This document shows, piece by piece, positions 27,278 to 36,150 of a stretch of 47,161 nt of DNA. A program made the position numbers and the translations under genes. The stretch is taken from positions 1 to 47,161 of the forward strand of contig JACQZC010000057.1 in the NCBI GenBank assembly GCA_016207905.1. Direction: 5' to 3'. This DNA is from Nitrospirota bacterium. Lineage in GTDB: Bacteria; Nitrospirota; Thermodesulfovibrionia; Thermodesulfovibrionales; JdFR-86. Each line of letters begins with the position of its first letter. Position 1 is the first letter of the stretch. The notes beneath the pieces are model-generated. The model made no database searches. It had not been told where the DNA came from and saw only the letters and a program-made list of their open reading frames with translations.

Positions 27278-28654
27278 GTGATCGCAAAGAAAGAATCCAA
27301 TTGGGTTACGGTTTCAAGGCAAACCTACAGATACCTGTTCTCTGAATTGGATGTGCTTCTAAGGGCTTTGGATAGATTCTTCAGGCAGTCCAATAAGTCG
27401 TTTTCAAAGGATGTAACCGCAGGTAAAAACTTTCGCAACGAGCTCACCGTAGCCCGTGACACCACACTCAGAATATTAGGTGTATTGGAGGTTGTAATCC
27501 CAGAGAACAAAAAAAATGCATACGGGTTTCAGAAGTTCGCAGAGGCTAAACTCTTTGACGACATGAAAAGGGATTTCTTCACCGTAGAGATATACAAACA
27601 GGACACCCCTGAAAAGGGCCTCTACCTTCTTTATGACTCCTTCATAAACTTGAAGGGCATTATTACCGACCTCCTCAGAAACGAAAACATAACATATGTA
27701 GGCTTTACAAACATAGGCGAGGTCATTGTCAAGAGCATAAGGGACAATGCATTCTTTAACCCATTTATAAAAGACATAAATCCCGAATTCGATACAATAG
27801 AAAACCATAGGATTTCCGAAATCGTCAGAAACATAAATGACAGGAATGTTAAAAAGGCAGTGTCCCTGATATTCGTTCAGCTTTTCAGGTTCCTTAGACA
27901 CTTAGGACATGTGGACATAACTACCCCAAGATATACGGCACTTCACTCATCCCTACTCATAACAATCCTCCTTAGGTTTGAGATCGAGGCATTCAGGAAT
28001 TACATAGAAAGGATTGGCAATAAGCTCGAAGACGAAAGACTGAAGGAAACCCTTCAGTCTCTTTCCTATCAGTTCTCGATGGAGACAAAAAGGGTCTATC
28101 TTCAGGAGCTAAAGGATATATTCGAAAAGAAAGCCCCAAAACAGCTTAGAGGTAAGATTGAAAACAGCCACGGAATATTAAAAAACCTCTCGGAGCAGGC
28201 TATCATCCAGATTGCACAGGTCTTCAGTCCCCTGATAAAAGGCGAGGAGATATTTTCGAGCTTTACCACAAAAATAGAGCAATCCCTTAAGTTAAGAGAA
28301 GATATATATGTGTTTGACCAAATCCTGAGCAGGCTCGAAAAAGAAAAACAGGAGCTTAAAAAAGGAACTGCCATACTTAAATCCCTCAGAAGCTTCATGT
28401 CATATTTCGAGAGCTTTACATTCAGACTTCTCAGGCATGACGACTATGAAGAGTTTTTATCTTTTTTCGAGGAGATACAGAAATTCATGTCTGACACTAT
28501 AACTGCCGAGGAGTTTGAGCGAGCATTGGAGATATGCAGGCACTTTAGGATATTTCTTGAGACGACCCTCAGGCATATAGAAAACAGGGCAGAGCTTCTG
28601 GGAAAGCCATTGGATGTAAAGAAGTCAGGGATGCTGTTAAGCCAGTATGTATAA
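27278..28654 (+). CDS. uncharacterised 458-residue helical protein in the gcvH-lpdA operon
   Basis: I do not recognise this protein. It is long, charged and almost wholly helical with no signal peptide or clear membrane segment. Segments such as RYLFSELDVLLRALDRFFRQSN, LLYDSFINLKGIITDLLRNE, FRNYIERIGNKLEDERLKETL and ILSRLEKEKQELKKGTAILKSL suggest a multi-helix bundle with coiled-coil parts. It starts with GTG at 27278, three bases after the lpdA stop, with no other start in this frame, so it is translated with lpdA. That linkage points to lipoyl or redox metabolism, but no catalytic motif or Cys pair is visible. It ends at 28654 before a repeat-rich gap. Confidence 0.7.
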   Translation: MIAKKESNWVTVSRQTYRYLFSELDVLLRALDRFFRQSNKSFSKDVTAGKNFRNELTVARDTTLRILGVLEVVIPENKKNAYGFQKFAEAKLFDDMKRDFFTVEIYKQDTPEKGLYLLYDSFINLKGIITDLLRNENITYVGFTNIGEVIVKSIRDNAFFNPFIKDINPEFDTIENHRISEIVRNINDRNVKKAVSLIFVQLFRFLRHLGHVDITTPRYTALHSSLLITILLRFEIEAFRNYIERIGNKLEDERLKETLQSLSYQFSMETKRVYLQELKDIFEKKAPKQLRGKIENSHGILKNLSEQAIIQIAQVFSPLIKGEEIFSSFTTKIEQSLKLREDIYVFDQILSRLEKEKQELKKGTAILKSLRSFMSYFESFTFRLLRHDDYEEFLSFFEEIQKFMSDTITAEEFERALEICRHFRIFLETTLRHIENRAELLGKPLDVKKSGMLLSQYV

Positions 28655-28674
28655 GAAAGGTTTTGGATTTTGTC

Positions 28675-28740
28675 ACCCTGAATTTATTTCAGGGTCTAAG
28701 AGATGCTAAACTGAGATGCTGAAACAAGTTCAGCATGACA
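28675..28740. repeat. pair of palindromic repeat units
   Basis: CCCTGAATTTATTTCAGGG (28676-28694) is followed by ATGCTGAA-ACAAG-TTCAGCAT (28716-28736). Related hairpins occur at 22652-22672 and, in part, at 1390-1410. A short start-like sequence with AGGAGG and MKRLFALILIG (28777) follows but soon stops, so it may be a truncated signal-peptide remnant. Confidence 0.65.
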
Positions 28741-28841
28741 GATATGGTGTATGATGACAATTTTAGGAGGGGTTTTATGAAAAGGCTATTTGCATTAATT
28801 TTAATAGGTGAGACATCTCTCTTTAGTAATAGCTCAAGATG

Positions 28842-28850
28842 TGGTATAAT
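28842..28850 (+). promoter_or_regulatory. extended -10 promoter of the DUF4160/DUF2442 pair
   Basis: TGGTATAAT, an extended -10 (TGnTATAAT), ends 26 bases before the DUF4160 ATG. No clear -35 is visible, which is usual for extended -10 promoters. Confidence 0.55.
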
Positions 28851-28876
28851 TCTCAAAAGGCTCAAGTGGTAAAAGT

Positions 28877-29360
<484 letters not shown>

Positions 29361-29468
29361 AGGAGGAGGGTTTTATGAAAAAGATTTTTTTCGCTTATGT
29401 CATTCCAAGCTTGTCTCGGAATCTCAAATGTCTTAACCCTTGCCCTCTCCCACAGAAGCGGGATTTAA

Positions 29469-29510
29469 AACCATAGTTCATTTTTTACTTGACAAAAGGG
29501 GTTAAATCCT
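29469..29510 (+). repeat. promoter-bearing dispersed repeat, copy A
   Basis: The stretch CCATAGTTC-ATTTTTTA-CTTGACAAAAGGGGTTAAATCC is matched on the minus strand at 43181-43142 with a few differences and one indel. Both copies hold TTGACAAAAGGG. They look like fragments of the same element end. Confidence 0.55.
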
Positions 29511-29517
29511 ATACTAT
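29489..29517 (+). promoter_or_regulatory. orphan promoter-like sequence in the pre-eno gap
   Basis: TTGACA (29489-29494), a 17-nt spacer and TACTAT (29512-29517) form a strong promoter match. It is followed directly by ATG (29518), but that reading frame ends after about 21 codons within the palindromic repeat, so the gene it once served appears to be truncated. Confidence 0.5.
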
Positions 29518-29551
29518 ATGACTATAGTTTATAAGAAACTGGGAAAGACAG

Positions 29552-29609
29552 GTCATTCCCGCTTGTCGGGAATCGTTCTTTAAGAAGGATTCTGGACAAG
29601 CCAGAATGA
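29552..29609. repeat. 58-bp dispersed palindromic repeat, copy B
   Basis: Exact reverse complement of 113-170. A third, imperfect hairpin unit (AGCTGGACAAGCCAGG) follows directly, as if units were added in tandem. Confidence 0.85.
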
Positions 29610-29810
29610 CAAGCTGGACAAGCCAGGATGATGGAAGGGGTGCAGAATGACGGGGATTAATGTTAATTATTAAAGCAAAATTAAAGCAGGAATCATTAAA
29701 AATCAAGGACTTAGCATACCACCACCCCTCCCCTATTAAATTAAAGCAAGGAGGTCTGATAGGACATTTCTAAATTGGCTTGATAATAAGATTTGAGATT
29801 ATATTTTGAA

Positions 29811-29837
29811 CCCCAAAAAATCTGTGATTTTTTGGGG
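29811..29837 (+). promoter_or_regulatory. 12-bp hairpin in the eno leader
   Basis: CCCCAAAAAATC and its exact reverse complement GATTTTTTGGGG flank a TGT loop, 23 bases before the eno ATG and just upstream of its AAAGGAGGAGG ribosome binding site. It could end upstream transcription or affect eno translation; no T run follows on the plus strand. Confidence 0.5.
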
Positions 29838-29860
29838 ACCCGGGTAAAGGAGGAGGCGTT

Positions 29861-31129
29861 ATGGGAGAGATTATAGGAATACATGCAAGAGAGATATTGG
29901 ACTCAAGGGGAAATCCGACTGTTGAGGTAGAGGTTATGCTGGACAGTGGAGCCACAGCCCGAGCAGGTGTGCCATCAGGTGCCTCAGTAGGAAAAAAAGA
30001 AGCACTTGAGCTTAGGGACAAAGACAAAAGATACCACGGGAAAGGCGTAAGGCTTGCAGTCAAAAATGTTATCGATGAGATAGAGCCGAGATTAAGGGGA
30101 AGAGAATCCACTGACCAGCCTTTGATAGACAATCTCCTCATAGAGTTAGATGGCACGGAAAACAAGCAGAGGCTTGGAGCAAATGCAATCTTAGGGGTCT
30201 CTATGGCAGTGTGCAGGGCATCTGCTATGGAGACAGGACTCCCGCTTTATAGATATATAGGAGGCGTAAATGCGAGGGTGCTTCCAGTTCCTATGATGAA
30301 TATCCTTAATGGAGGCGTTCATGCGGCAAATAACTTAGACATTCAGGAATTCATGATAATGCCTGTAAATTTCAAAAGCTTTAGCGAGGCACTCAGGGCA
30401 GGAGTAGAGGTCTTTCATACACTTAAGAGGATTCTCGAAAAATACGGCTATTCCACCTCAGTTGGAGATGAGGGCGGATTCTCTCCTGATTTAAAAAACA
30501 ACGAAGAGGCATTATCCCTGATTCTTAAGGCAATCTCGGAAGCAGGATATGAAAAAGATATCTACATGGCGCTGGATGTTGCGGCATCGGAGTTTTACGA
30601 AAACGGAAAATACAGTTTCGAAGGCAAAAAGCTCTCAAGCAGGGAATTAGTCTCATACTATCAGAGCCTCATCGAGAAATACCCCATATTATCCATAGAA
30701 GATGGTATGTCAGAGGATGACTGGGATGGATGGAGACTCATTGGAAGTGCATTAGGCAAAAAGACACAGATTGTTGGCGACGATGTCTTTGTCACAAACA
30801 CAAACATTATCTCAAAGGCAATCAAGGAGGGGATTGCAAACTCGGTGCTCATAAAGCTTAACCAGATAGGCACACTCACAGAGACATTGGATGCCATAGA
30901 GATGACAAAGACAGCCTCCTACACAGCAGTCATATCCCACCGCTCAGGCGAGACAGAGGACACTACGATTTCAGACCTTTCGGTTGCATGTAACACAGGC
31001 TTTATAAAAACAGGCTCTCTTGCCAGAGGCGAGAGGGTGGCTAAATATAACAGGCTTCTCAGAATAGAGGAAGAACTGTCAGAAAGGGCTATATATAAAA
31101 AAATGTCTGCGTTTTATAATATAATGTAG
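29861..31129 (+). CDS. eno: enolase
   Basis: A 422-residue glycolytic enzyme interconverting 2-phosphoglycerate and phosphoenolpyruvate. It has [34 protein letters not shown] (mobile loop), [30 protein letters not shown] with the catalytic Glu, LDVAASEFY and [14 protein letters not shown] for magnesium, [10 protein letters not shown], and [15 protein letters not shown] with the substrate-binding SHRSGE. The C-terminal tail is short. A very purine-rich AAAGGAGGAGG precedes it. ftsB follows after two bases, as in E. coli and many others. Confidence 0.97.
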   Translation: MGEIIGIHAREILDSRGNPTVEVEVMLDSGATARAGVPSGASVGKKEALELRDKDKRYHGKGVRLAVKNVIDEIEPRLRGRESTDQPLIDNLLIELDGTENKQRLGANAILGVSMAVCRASAMETGLPLYRYIGGVNARVLPVPMMNILNGGVHAANNLDIQEFMIMPVNFKSFSEALRAGVEVFHTLKRILEKYGYSTSVGDEGGFSPDLKNNEEALSLILKAISEAGYEKDIYMALDVAASEFYENGKYSFEGKKLSSRELVSYYQSLIEKYPILSIEDGMSEDDWDGWRLIGSALGKKTQIVGDDVFVTNTNIISKAIKEGIANSVLIKLNQIGTLTETLDAIEMTKTASYTAVISHRSGETEDTTISDLSVACNTGFIKTGSLARGERVAKYNRLLRIEEELSERAIYKKMSAFYNIM

Positions 31130-31131
31130 AA

Positions 31132-31458
31132 ATGACGAACTCGGCTAATCTTCTTAAAAGGCAGGTAAGGCAGGAGCTCAGGAAAAGAAGATATGTGTTT
31201 TATACAGCCGCACTTCTGTTTTTGCTCTATATAGCGGTAAGCTTTATCTTTGGCGAAACAGGCATCCTTAGATTCATGAATCTAAAGCAGAAGGAAACTG
31301 CACTTCAAACAGAGGTAGAGGATATTAAAAGGCAGAATGCAAACCTAAAGGCATCTATCGACTCCTACAAGGAAAACGACTTTTACATGGAAAAGCACGC
31401 AAGAGAAGACTTTAGCCTTTCAAAACCCGACGAATACATTTTCGTTTATGACAAATGA
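31132..31458 (+). CDS. ftsB: FtsB/DivIC-like septum formation initiator
   Basis: A 108-residue single-pass protein of the bacterial divisome. It has a short basic N terminus (RQVRQELRKRRY), one membrane helix at about residues 21-38 (FYTAALLFLLYIAVSFIF), a periplasmic coiled coil (LKQKETALQTEVEDIKRQNANLKASI) and a C-terminal EKHAREDFSLSKPDEYIFVYD, matching the DivIC/FtsB motif YxEkxAREdLgl. FtsB links FtsL and FtsQ and helps activate septal peptidoglycan synthesis. It starts two bases after eno; its last 11 bases overlap the next gene. Confidence 0.88.
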   Translation: MTNSANLLKRQVRQELRKRRYVFYTAALLFLLYIAVSFIFGETGILRFMNLKQKETALQTEVEDIKRQNANLKASIDSYKENDFYMEKHAREDFSLSKPDEYIFVYDK

Positions 31459-33622
31459 CCCATTAAATGTTGCCTTCCTCTGGCACATGCACCAGCCTTA
31501 CTACAAAGACCCTTTTACAGGTTCATACATACTTCCCTGGGTAAGACTTCATGCAGTTAAAGACTATCTGGACATGGTTGAAATCCTAAGCGGATTCCCC
31601 TCGATAAAGCAGACATTCAACCTCGTTCCCTCCCTCCTCGAGCAGATTAAGGATTACTCGGAGGGTAATGTTGTGGAGACATATCTCGATATAGCAGGAA
31701 AAGAGGCAGATTCCCTTACCAATGAGGACAAGGCATTCATGTTAGAGAATTTTTTCTATGCAAACTGGAAGACAATGATAAAGCCATTTCCGAGATACCA
31801 TGAGCTTCTGAGGATGAGAGGTCTCAGGTTTTCAAAAGGAGAGGCGAAAAGCACACTCAGGTATTTCGATAAAAAGGACTTTCTCGACCTTCAGGTGCTG
31901 TTTAACCTTGCATGGATAGACCCGCTTTTTAGGCAGACGGACAAGGAACTATCTGAGATTGTAGATAAAGGCAGTGGTTACACTGGCAATGACAAGGCAG
32001 TTGTTCTTGGAAAGCAGTTTGAGATAATCGGAAAGATACTGCCCAGATACAAGGAGCTATGGGATGCAGGACAGATAGAGCTTTCGACATCAGCATATTA
32101 TCATCCCATACTGCCTCTTCTTCAGGACACTGACGAGGCAAAAAAATCAACTCCTGACATAAGACTTCCGAAAAGAAGGTTTATGCATCCAGAAGATGCA
32201 GTATGGCAGATTAAAAATGCAATGGATTACTTTCAAAGGGTATTTGGCAAAAAGCCCTTTGGCATGTGGCCCCCAGAAGGCTCTGTCTCAGAGTCCGTCT
32301 TAAAGGCAATGAGGAATGAAGGCATCAACTGGACTGCAACTGACGAGGAGGTGCTTGGAATATCTATTTCAAAGCCCATGAGGGACAAGGCAGGGCATAT
32401 AGCAGAGCCGAATATCCTTTATAAGGCATATAGATTTTCAGATGTAAATATCATATTCAGGGACCATGGCTTATCTGACCTCATAGGGTTTGTGTATTCG
32501 AGTTGGAACCCAAGGGATGCCGCAAAGGACTTGATTAAAAATCTCATTGGCATCCAAAAAACCCTTAGAGAAAGCAGTAGGTATATCGTCCCAATAATCT
32601 TAGATGGAGAAAACGCATGGGAATACTACAGAAACGATGGAAGGGACTTCCTTCTTTATCTATATGAAGGCATAGAGAAAGAAGAAAGGCTAAGGACAGT
32701 TACTGTCTCAGAGTATCTCATGGAGCATCCGGATTCAGAGCCCCTCGAAAGACTCCATTCTGGCTCATGGATTTATGCAAACTTCAAGACATGGATAGGA
32801 CATGAGGAGGACAACCTTTCGTGGGATTACCTATTGGAGACAAGGGATAGCCTTTCTGAGTTTCAAAGCCAGCACCCCTCAGAAAACCTCTCTAAGGCAT
32901 GGAGAGCTATATACATTGCAGAAGGAAGCGACTGGAACTGGTGGTATGGAGATGAGCATCTCTCTGAAACCCAAAAGGAATTCGATGAGCTTTATAGGGC
33001 AAACCTCATTAAGGTTTATAGGGAAATCGGGAAAGAGCCACCCTCACACCTCTATATACCAATCCTCAAGGCAGATAGGGCTGTTTTGCCAAAAAAGACC
33101 ATTAGGGGCTTTATCAGCCCTAAAATGGATGGAATAGTTACAAGCTATTTCGAATGGTATCAGTCTGCATCTATGGATGTAGGAAAATCAGGCGGAAGCA
33201 TGCATAAGGCAGAAAGCCTTCTTTCAGAGATACACTATGGCTTTAACCTCGATAACCTCTTCCTCAGATTAGACCCAAAGCTTCCATTCAGGGAGTTCCC
33301 CGAAGGCTCGACCCTAAGTATATTTTTCTTAAAACCAGATGGGTTTAAAGTAGATGTCACACTCACGGATAAATTAGAAGCAGGGCTTTTTGAGAAATCA
33401 GGCGAGATATGGCAGAAAAAGATAGATATAGCGGATGTAGCAATAGATGAGATTTTCGAGATAGGAATACCCTTTTCATCTCTAGATGTAAAGCCCTCAG
33501 ATGAGGTAGCCCTCTCTATCTCTGTGAATAAGGAAGGAGATGAGATAGAAAGATGCCCATGGAGGGGCTATATAAGCCTGATTGCACCTACTGCTGACTT
33601 TGAGGCTATAATGTGGTATTAA
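31448..33622 (+). CDS. glycoside hydrolase family 57 protein
   Basis: A 724-residue retaining glycosidase or transglycosylase of family GH57 (amylopullulanase and branching-enzyme relatives). The N-terminal barrel shows FLWHMHQPYYKDPFTGSYILPWVRLHAVKDY, typical of GH57, QTFNLVPSLLEQI, the nucleophile region GMWPPEGSVSE (Glu near residue 278), and IIFRDHGLSDLIGF with IPIILDGENAWEYY, which matches the GH57 acid-base region. The C-terminal half, about 500-724, has beta strands (PKMDGIVTSYFEWYQS). It has no signal peptide, so it acts in the cytoplasm, probably on glycogen or alpha-glucans. The start overlaps the ftsB gene, making an eno-ftsB-GH57 unit. Confidence 0.9.
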   Translation: MTNDPLNVAFLWHMHQPYYKDPFTGSYILPWVRLHAVKDYLDMVEILSGFPSIKQTFNLVPSLLEQIKDYSEGNVVETYLDIAGKEADSLTNEDKAFMLENFFYANWKTMIKPFPRYHELLRMRGLRFSKGEAKSTLRYFDKKDFLDLQVLFNLAWIDPLFRQTDKELSEIVDKGSGYTGNDKAVVLGKQFEIIGKILPRYKELWDAGQIELSTSAYYHPILPLLQDTDEAKKSTPDIRLPKRRFMHPEDAVWQIKNAMDYFQRVFGKKPFGMWPPEGSVSESVLKAMRNEGINWTATDEEVLGISISKPMRDKAGHIAEPNILYKAYRFSDVNIIFRDHGLSDLIGFVYSSWNPRDAAKDLIKNLIGIQKTLRESSRYIVPIILDGENAWEYYRNDGRDFLLYLYEGIEKEERLRTVTVSEYLMEHPDSEPLERLHSGSWIYANFKTWIGHEEDNLSWDYLLETRDSLSEFQSQHPSENLSKAWRAIYIAEGSDWNWWYGDEHLSETQKEFDELYRANLIKVYREIGKEPPSHLYIPILKADRAVLPKKTIRGFISPKMDGIVTSYFEWYQSASMDVGKSGGSMHKAESLLSEIHYGFNLDNLFLRLDPKLPFREFPEGSTLSIFFLKPDGFKVDVTLTDKLEAGLFEKSGEIWQKKIDIADVAIDEIFEIGIPFSSLDVKPSDEVALSISVNKEGDEIERCPWRGYISLIAPTADFEAIMWY

Positions 33623-34663
33623 TTAGATGATACCTGAATTTTTGGAGCCTATTACGCTTAGCTGGCCACATGCTGCCATTATGTCTTTGCCTTTGCTTTT
33701 TCTTATGAGTGCTGTAAGCCCTGAGCTAATCAGGATATCCTGAAACTTGAGGGTAGATTCATCTGATGGTCTTTTAAACTCGCACCCATCGTACTCATTA
33801 AATGGTATGAGATTGACCTTCGATGGAATTCCCTTAATCAGTCTTACGAGCCTTTTTGCATCGTCCTCTTTATTGTTTATTCCATCTAAAAGAACATATT
33901 CAAATGTAATCCTTCTTCTTTTTTGAAGGGAATAGCTCCTGCATGCACCAATCAAGGCTTTAATCGGGTATTTTCTATTAACAGGCATTATAAAATCCCT
34001 GACCTTATCGGTAGTTGCATTAAGGGACACCGCAAGGTTTACATGAGGAGCCGTCTCTGAGAGTTTTAGTATTTTTGGAACTATGCCTGCGGTTGAAAGG
34101 GTTATCTTTCTTGTAGGGAAATGCATAAGCTCGGTTAGCCTGAAAAGTGCCTCTATCACCTCGGTAAAGTTCATAAGAGGTTCTCCCATTCCCATAAGCA
34201 CAATATTGGTTATTTGGCTTTCAGGAGAAAGCCTTCTTGCCGATATAACCTGCTCTATTATTTCAAATGCCCTTAGATTTCTCTTTAGCCCCATCCTTCC
34301 TGTCAGACAGAACCTGCATGCCAGGGCACAGCCTACCTGTGATGAGATGCAGAGCGTAAGGCGGTCCTCATCGGGAATTAAAACGCTTTCAACCTTATTT
34401 CCATCTTCTAATCCAAAGAGAAATTTCTTTGTGCCGTCCCGAGATACCCTTGTTTCGATAAGCTCAAGACTGCTTAGATATGAGAGCTCATCGAGCCTTA
34501 GCCTTAGGTCTTTGGAAAGGTCTGTCATCTCATCAATCCTACTTGCCGATTTTACATAAATCCACCTGAGTATCTGACCTGCCCTGTAATCAGGCAGTCC
34601 AAGCTCACTTACAAATTCCTTTATCTCGTTTGAGCTTAATGCCCTTAGATTGACTTTATCCAT
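33623..34663 (-). CDS. rlmN: dual-specificity 23S rRNA/tRNA adenosine C2 methyltransferase
   Basis: A 346-residue radical-SAM enzyme that methylates C2 of adenosine in 23S rRNA A2503 and certain tRNAs. An N-terminal helical domain has EFVSELGLPDYRAGQILRWIY. The radical SAM motif is CALACRFCLTGRMG (C-x3-C-x2-C), with MGMGEPLMNF, ITLSTAGIVPKI and VNLAVSLNATTDKVRDFIMPVN downstream. The acceptor Cys near the end sits in MAACGQLS. The ATG at 34663 follows TATAAT by five bases, so a leaderless mRNA is likely. It is convergent with the GH57 gene and divergent from the SurA-like gene. Confidence 0.95.
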   Translation of the reverse strand: MDKVNLRALSSNEIKEFVSELGLPDYRAGQILRWIYVKSASRIDEMTDLSKDLRLRLDELSYLSSLELIETRVSRDGTKKFLFGLEDGNKVESVLIPDEDRLTLCISSQVGCALACRFCLTGRMGLKRNLRAFEIIEQVISARRLSPESQITNIVLMGMGEPLMNFTEVIEALFRLTELMHFPTRKITLSTAGIVPKILKLSETAPHVNLAVSLNATTDKVRDFIMPVNRKYPIKALIGACRSYSLQKRRRITFEYVLLDGINNKEDDAKRLVRLIKGIPSKVNLIPFNEYDGCEFKRPSDESTLKFQDILISSGLTALIRKSKGKDIMAACGQLSVIGSKNSGII

Positions 34664-34676
34664 GTTTTATTATAAC
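34650..34676. promoter_or_regulatory. overlapping divergent promoters of rlmN and the SurA-like gene
   Basis: The minus-strand TATAAT (34674-34669) lies five bases before the rlmN ATG. On the plus strand TTGACT (34650-34655) and TATAAC (34671-34676) use the same AT bases with a 15-base spacer toward the gene at 34687. The two -10 boxes overlap, so the promoters probably compete. Confidence 0.45.
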
Positions 34677-34686
34677 TTTTCAAAGG

Positions 34687-35181
34687 ATGCTTAAGATAAA
34701 AGGTATCTTAGTTTTAGCAATGCTATTTGTGACTCTGCCTCTTCAGGCAGAGGTCATCGAAAGGGTCTCTGCATTTATAGACGATGAGGCAATAACCTTG
34801 AGCGAGCTCGAGGATGCTTACCGAAAGACAGTAAAACTAAAACCCGATATAAGCTATGAGGAGGTCTTAAACACCTTGATTAACAGGTCACTGATTCTCA
34901 TGGATGCAAGGAGGCTTAGGCTTGAGGCAGAAAGCGATGAGGCTGTTATAGAGCAGTATATCGACCTCAAGGTCAGGGCATTCGTAAACATATCCGAGAA
35001 TGAGATAGAGGATTTTTTTAATAAAAACAAGGCAGAATTTAAGGGGCTAAAACTTAAGGATGTTAGAGAAAAGATTGAGGTTTATCTTGAGGAAAAGGAA
35101 GTAAACGAGAAACTGAAAAGCCAGATTGAGAAATTAAAAGAAGGTGTCTATATAAAGATAATCTACTATCCTGTCCAATAG
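34687..35181 (+). CDS. short SurA-N-like periplasmic chaperone
   Basis: A 164-residue secreted protein. A signal peptide (about residues 1-20, ILVLAMLFVTLPLQA) precedes the SurA N-terminal chaperone motif EVIERVSAFIDDEAITLSELEDAY, then LNTLINRSLILMDARRLRLEA and DLKVRAFVNISENEIEDFFNKNKAEF, ending with a long helix. No parvulin (PPIase) domain is present, whereas SurA usually has one or two, so this is a chaperone-only or degenerate form. It probably binds unfolded outer-membrane proteins in the periplasm. It is divergent from rlmN; the two share a promoter region of only 23 bases. Confidence 0.75.
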   Translation: MLKIKGILVLAMLFVTLPLQAEVIERVSAFIDDEAITLSELEDAYRKTVKLKPDISYEEVLNTLINRSLILMDARRLRLEAESDEAVIEQYIDLKVRAFVNISENEIEDFFNKNKAEFKGLKLKDVREKIEVYLEEKEVNEKLKSQIEKLKEGVYIKIIYYPVQ

Positions 35182-35184
35182 ATA

Positions 35185-35508
35185 TTACTTATCCTCAATC
35201 TTTCTAAAAAAGCAGGTCCTATTGCCTGTATGACATGCACCTGAGCCATTCTGGATGACCTTTACGAGGAGTGTGTCCTCATCACAGTCATAAAGGACCT
35301 CTTTTACCTCTTGCAAATTGCCTGAGGTCTCGCCCTTTTTCCAGTATTTCTTTCTTGAGCGTGACCAGAAGTGTGTGTACCCTGTTTTAAGAGTCATCTC
35401 GAGGGCGGTTCTGTCCATATAGGCGACCATCAGGACCTCGCCTGTATTTACCTCCTGTATTACAGCAGGGATAAGACCTTTTTCGTCATATTTAAGCTCA
35501 GGCAGCAT
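35185..35508 (-). CDS. hisI: phosphoribosyl-AMP cyclohydrolase
   Basis: A 107-residue monofunctional HisI, third step in histidine synthesis, opening the adenine ring of PR-AMP. Characteristic parts are LIPAVIQEVNTGEVLMVAYMDRTALEMTL, HFWSRSRKKYWKKGETSGN, the magnesium-binding YDCDEDTLLVKV (alternating Asp) and the zinc Cys residues in GACHTGNRTCFFR. The frame is open far upstream, but the conserved protein begins at ATG 35508; there is no Shine-Dalgarno, and a TAAAAT at 35521-35516 is seven bases upstream. HisE is not fused. It is convergent with the SurA-like gene, three bases apart. Confidence 0.92.
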   Translation of the reverse strand: MLPELKYDEKGLIPAVIQEVNTGEVLMVAYMDRTALEMTLKTGYTHFWSRSRKKYWKKGETSGNLQEVKEVLYDCDEDTLLVKVIQNGSGACHTGNRTCFFRKIEDK

Positions 35509-35563
35509 TTTAATTATTTTACATAAAATACCCCTTTTAATCCATTTTTTAGAATCTTCTCTA

Positions 35564-35588
35564 TCAAGCCAAAGTAGAAATGTCCTAT
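35564..35588. repeat. 25-nt dispersed repeat, copy A
   Basis: TCAAGCCAAAGTAGAAATGT plus CCTAT is matched at 43080-43104 with two mismatches. It lies in the 186-base gap between hisI and the cyclic-nucleotide-binding protein gene and may be a fragment of a mobile element. Confidence 0.5.
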
Positions 35589-35694
35589 CGTATAAAAAAT
35601 CGTTGCCATCTCCTTTTCCACCTTTTCTTGTCATTGCGAGTCCATCCTTTAAAGCTTTTGTCAAGTAAAAGATAGCCTCCTGTTGAAAAATTAC

Positions 35695-36129
35695 ATGAAA
35701 ACGAATATAGTATTTCCTATGTGGCGGGAAAAGGACATAGTAAGGGCTTTTAAGAAAGGCGACACTATCATCGGGGAAGGCGACCCAGGTAGGGAGATGT
35801 TCATAATCCAGTCTGGCTCTGTTGATGTTTTTAAGGGAGAAGGGGAAGGTAGAATTCATCTTGCCACACTTCAAAGGGGTGATTTCTTTGGGGAGATGTC
35901 CATACTTGAGAATGTCAGAAGGTCTGCCACTGTCATAGCACGAGAGGAAACAAGCCTTCTGGTGCTGAATGCAGGGAATTTCCTTGTAAAGATAAGGAAA
36001 GACCCAACATTTGCCTTTAGCTTAATGCAGAGGATGAGTAATAGAATCAGGGTTCTCAATGAAAAACTCTCAGCACAGAAGGATGCCGAATCAGCAAAGA
36101 CAGTGGAAATGGCAGAGTATTTAAAATAA
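35695..36129 (+). CDS. stand-alone cyclic-nucleotide-binding domain protein
   Basis: A 144-residue cytoplasmic protein made of a single cNMP-binding domain. The jelly roll reads FKKGDTIIGEGDPGREMFIIQSGSVDVFKGE, then LATLQRGDFFGEMSILENVRRSATVIA, which contains the phosphate-binding cassette Gly-Glu and Arg-Ser-Ala residues typical of cAMP-type sites. The C-terminal helix MQRMSNRIRVLNEKL matches the C helix, but no helix-turn-helix follows, so it is not a CRP-type DNA binder. It is the first gene of the operon ending with an RND transporter that carries a second such domain. The start is ATG 35695 or the in-frame TTG 35683; neither has a good ribosome binding site. Confidence 0.82.
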   Translation: MKTNIVFPMWREKDIVRAFKKGDTIIGEGDPGREMFIIQSGSVDVFKGEGEGRIHLATLQRGDFFGEMSILENVRRSATVIAREETSLLVLNAGNFLVKIRKDPTFAFSLMQRMSNRIRVLNEKLSAQKDAESAKTVEMAEYLK

Positions 36130-36150
36130 AAAATTATTTTCGGGGTGCAG

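Larger units (their letters stand above)
29361..29860. other. 500-base intergenic region with repeats and gene remnants
   Basis: No intact gene is seen. It holds a truncated start (AGGAGG then MKKIFFAYVI at 29384) running into a TCATTCCAAGCTTGTCTCGGAAT repeat type, an orphan promoter (29489-29517), the 58-bp repeat copy B (29552-29609), a third degenerate GCTGGACAAGCCAGG unit, a short Lys-rich open stretch (about 29660-29770), and the hairpin before eno (29811-29837). Confidence 0.6.

Noticed and set aside
35509-35874. Upstream extension of hisI to 229 residues
   Set aside because: The extra N-terminal part is antisense to the cyclic-nucleotide-binding gene and intergenic DNA; conserved HisI starts at ATG 35508.
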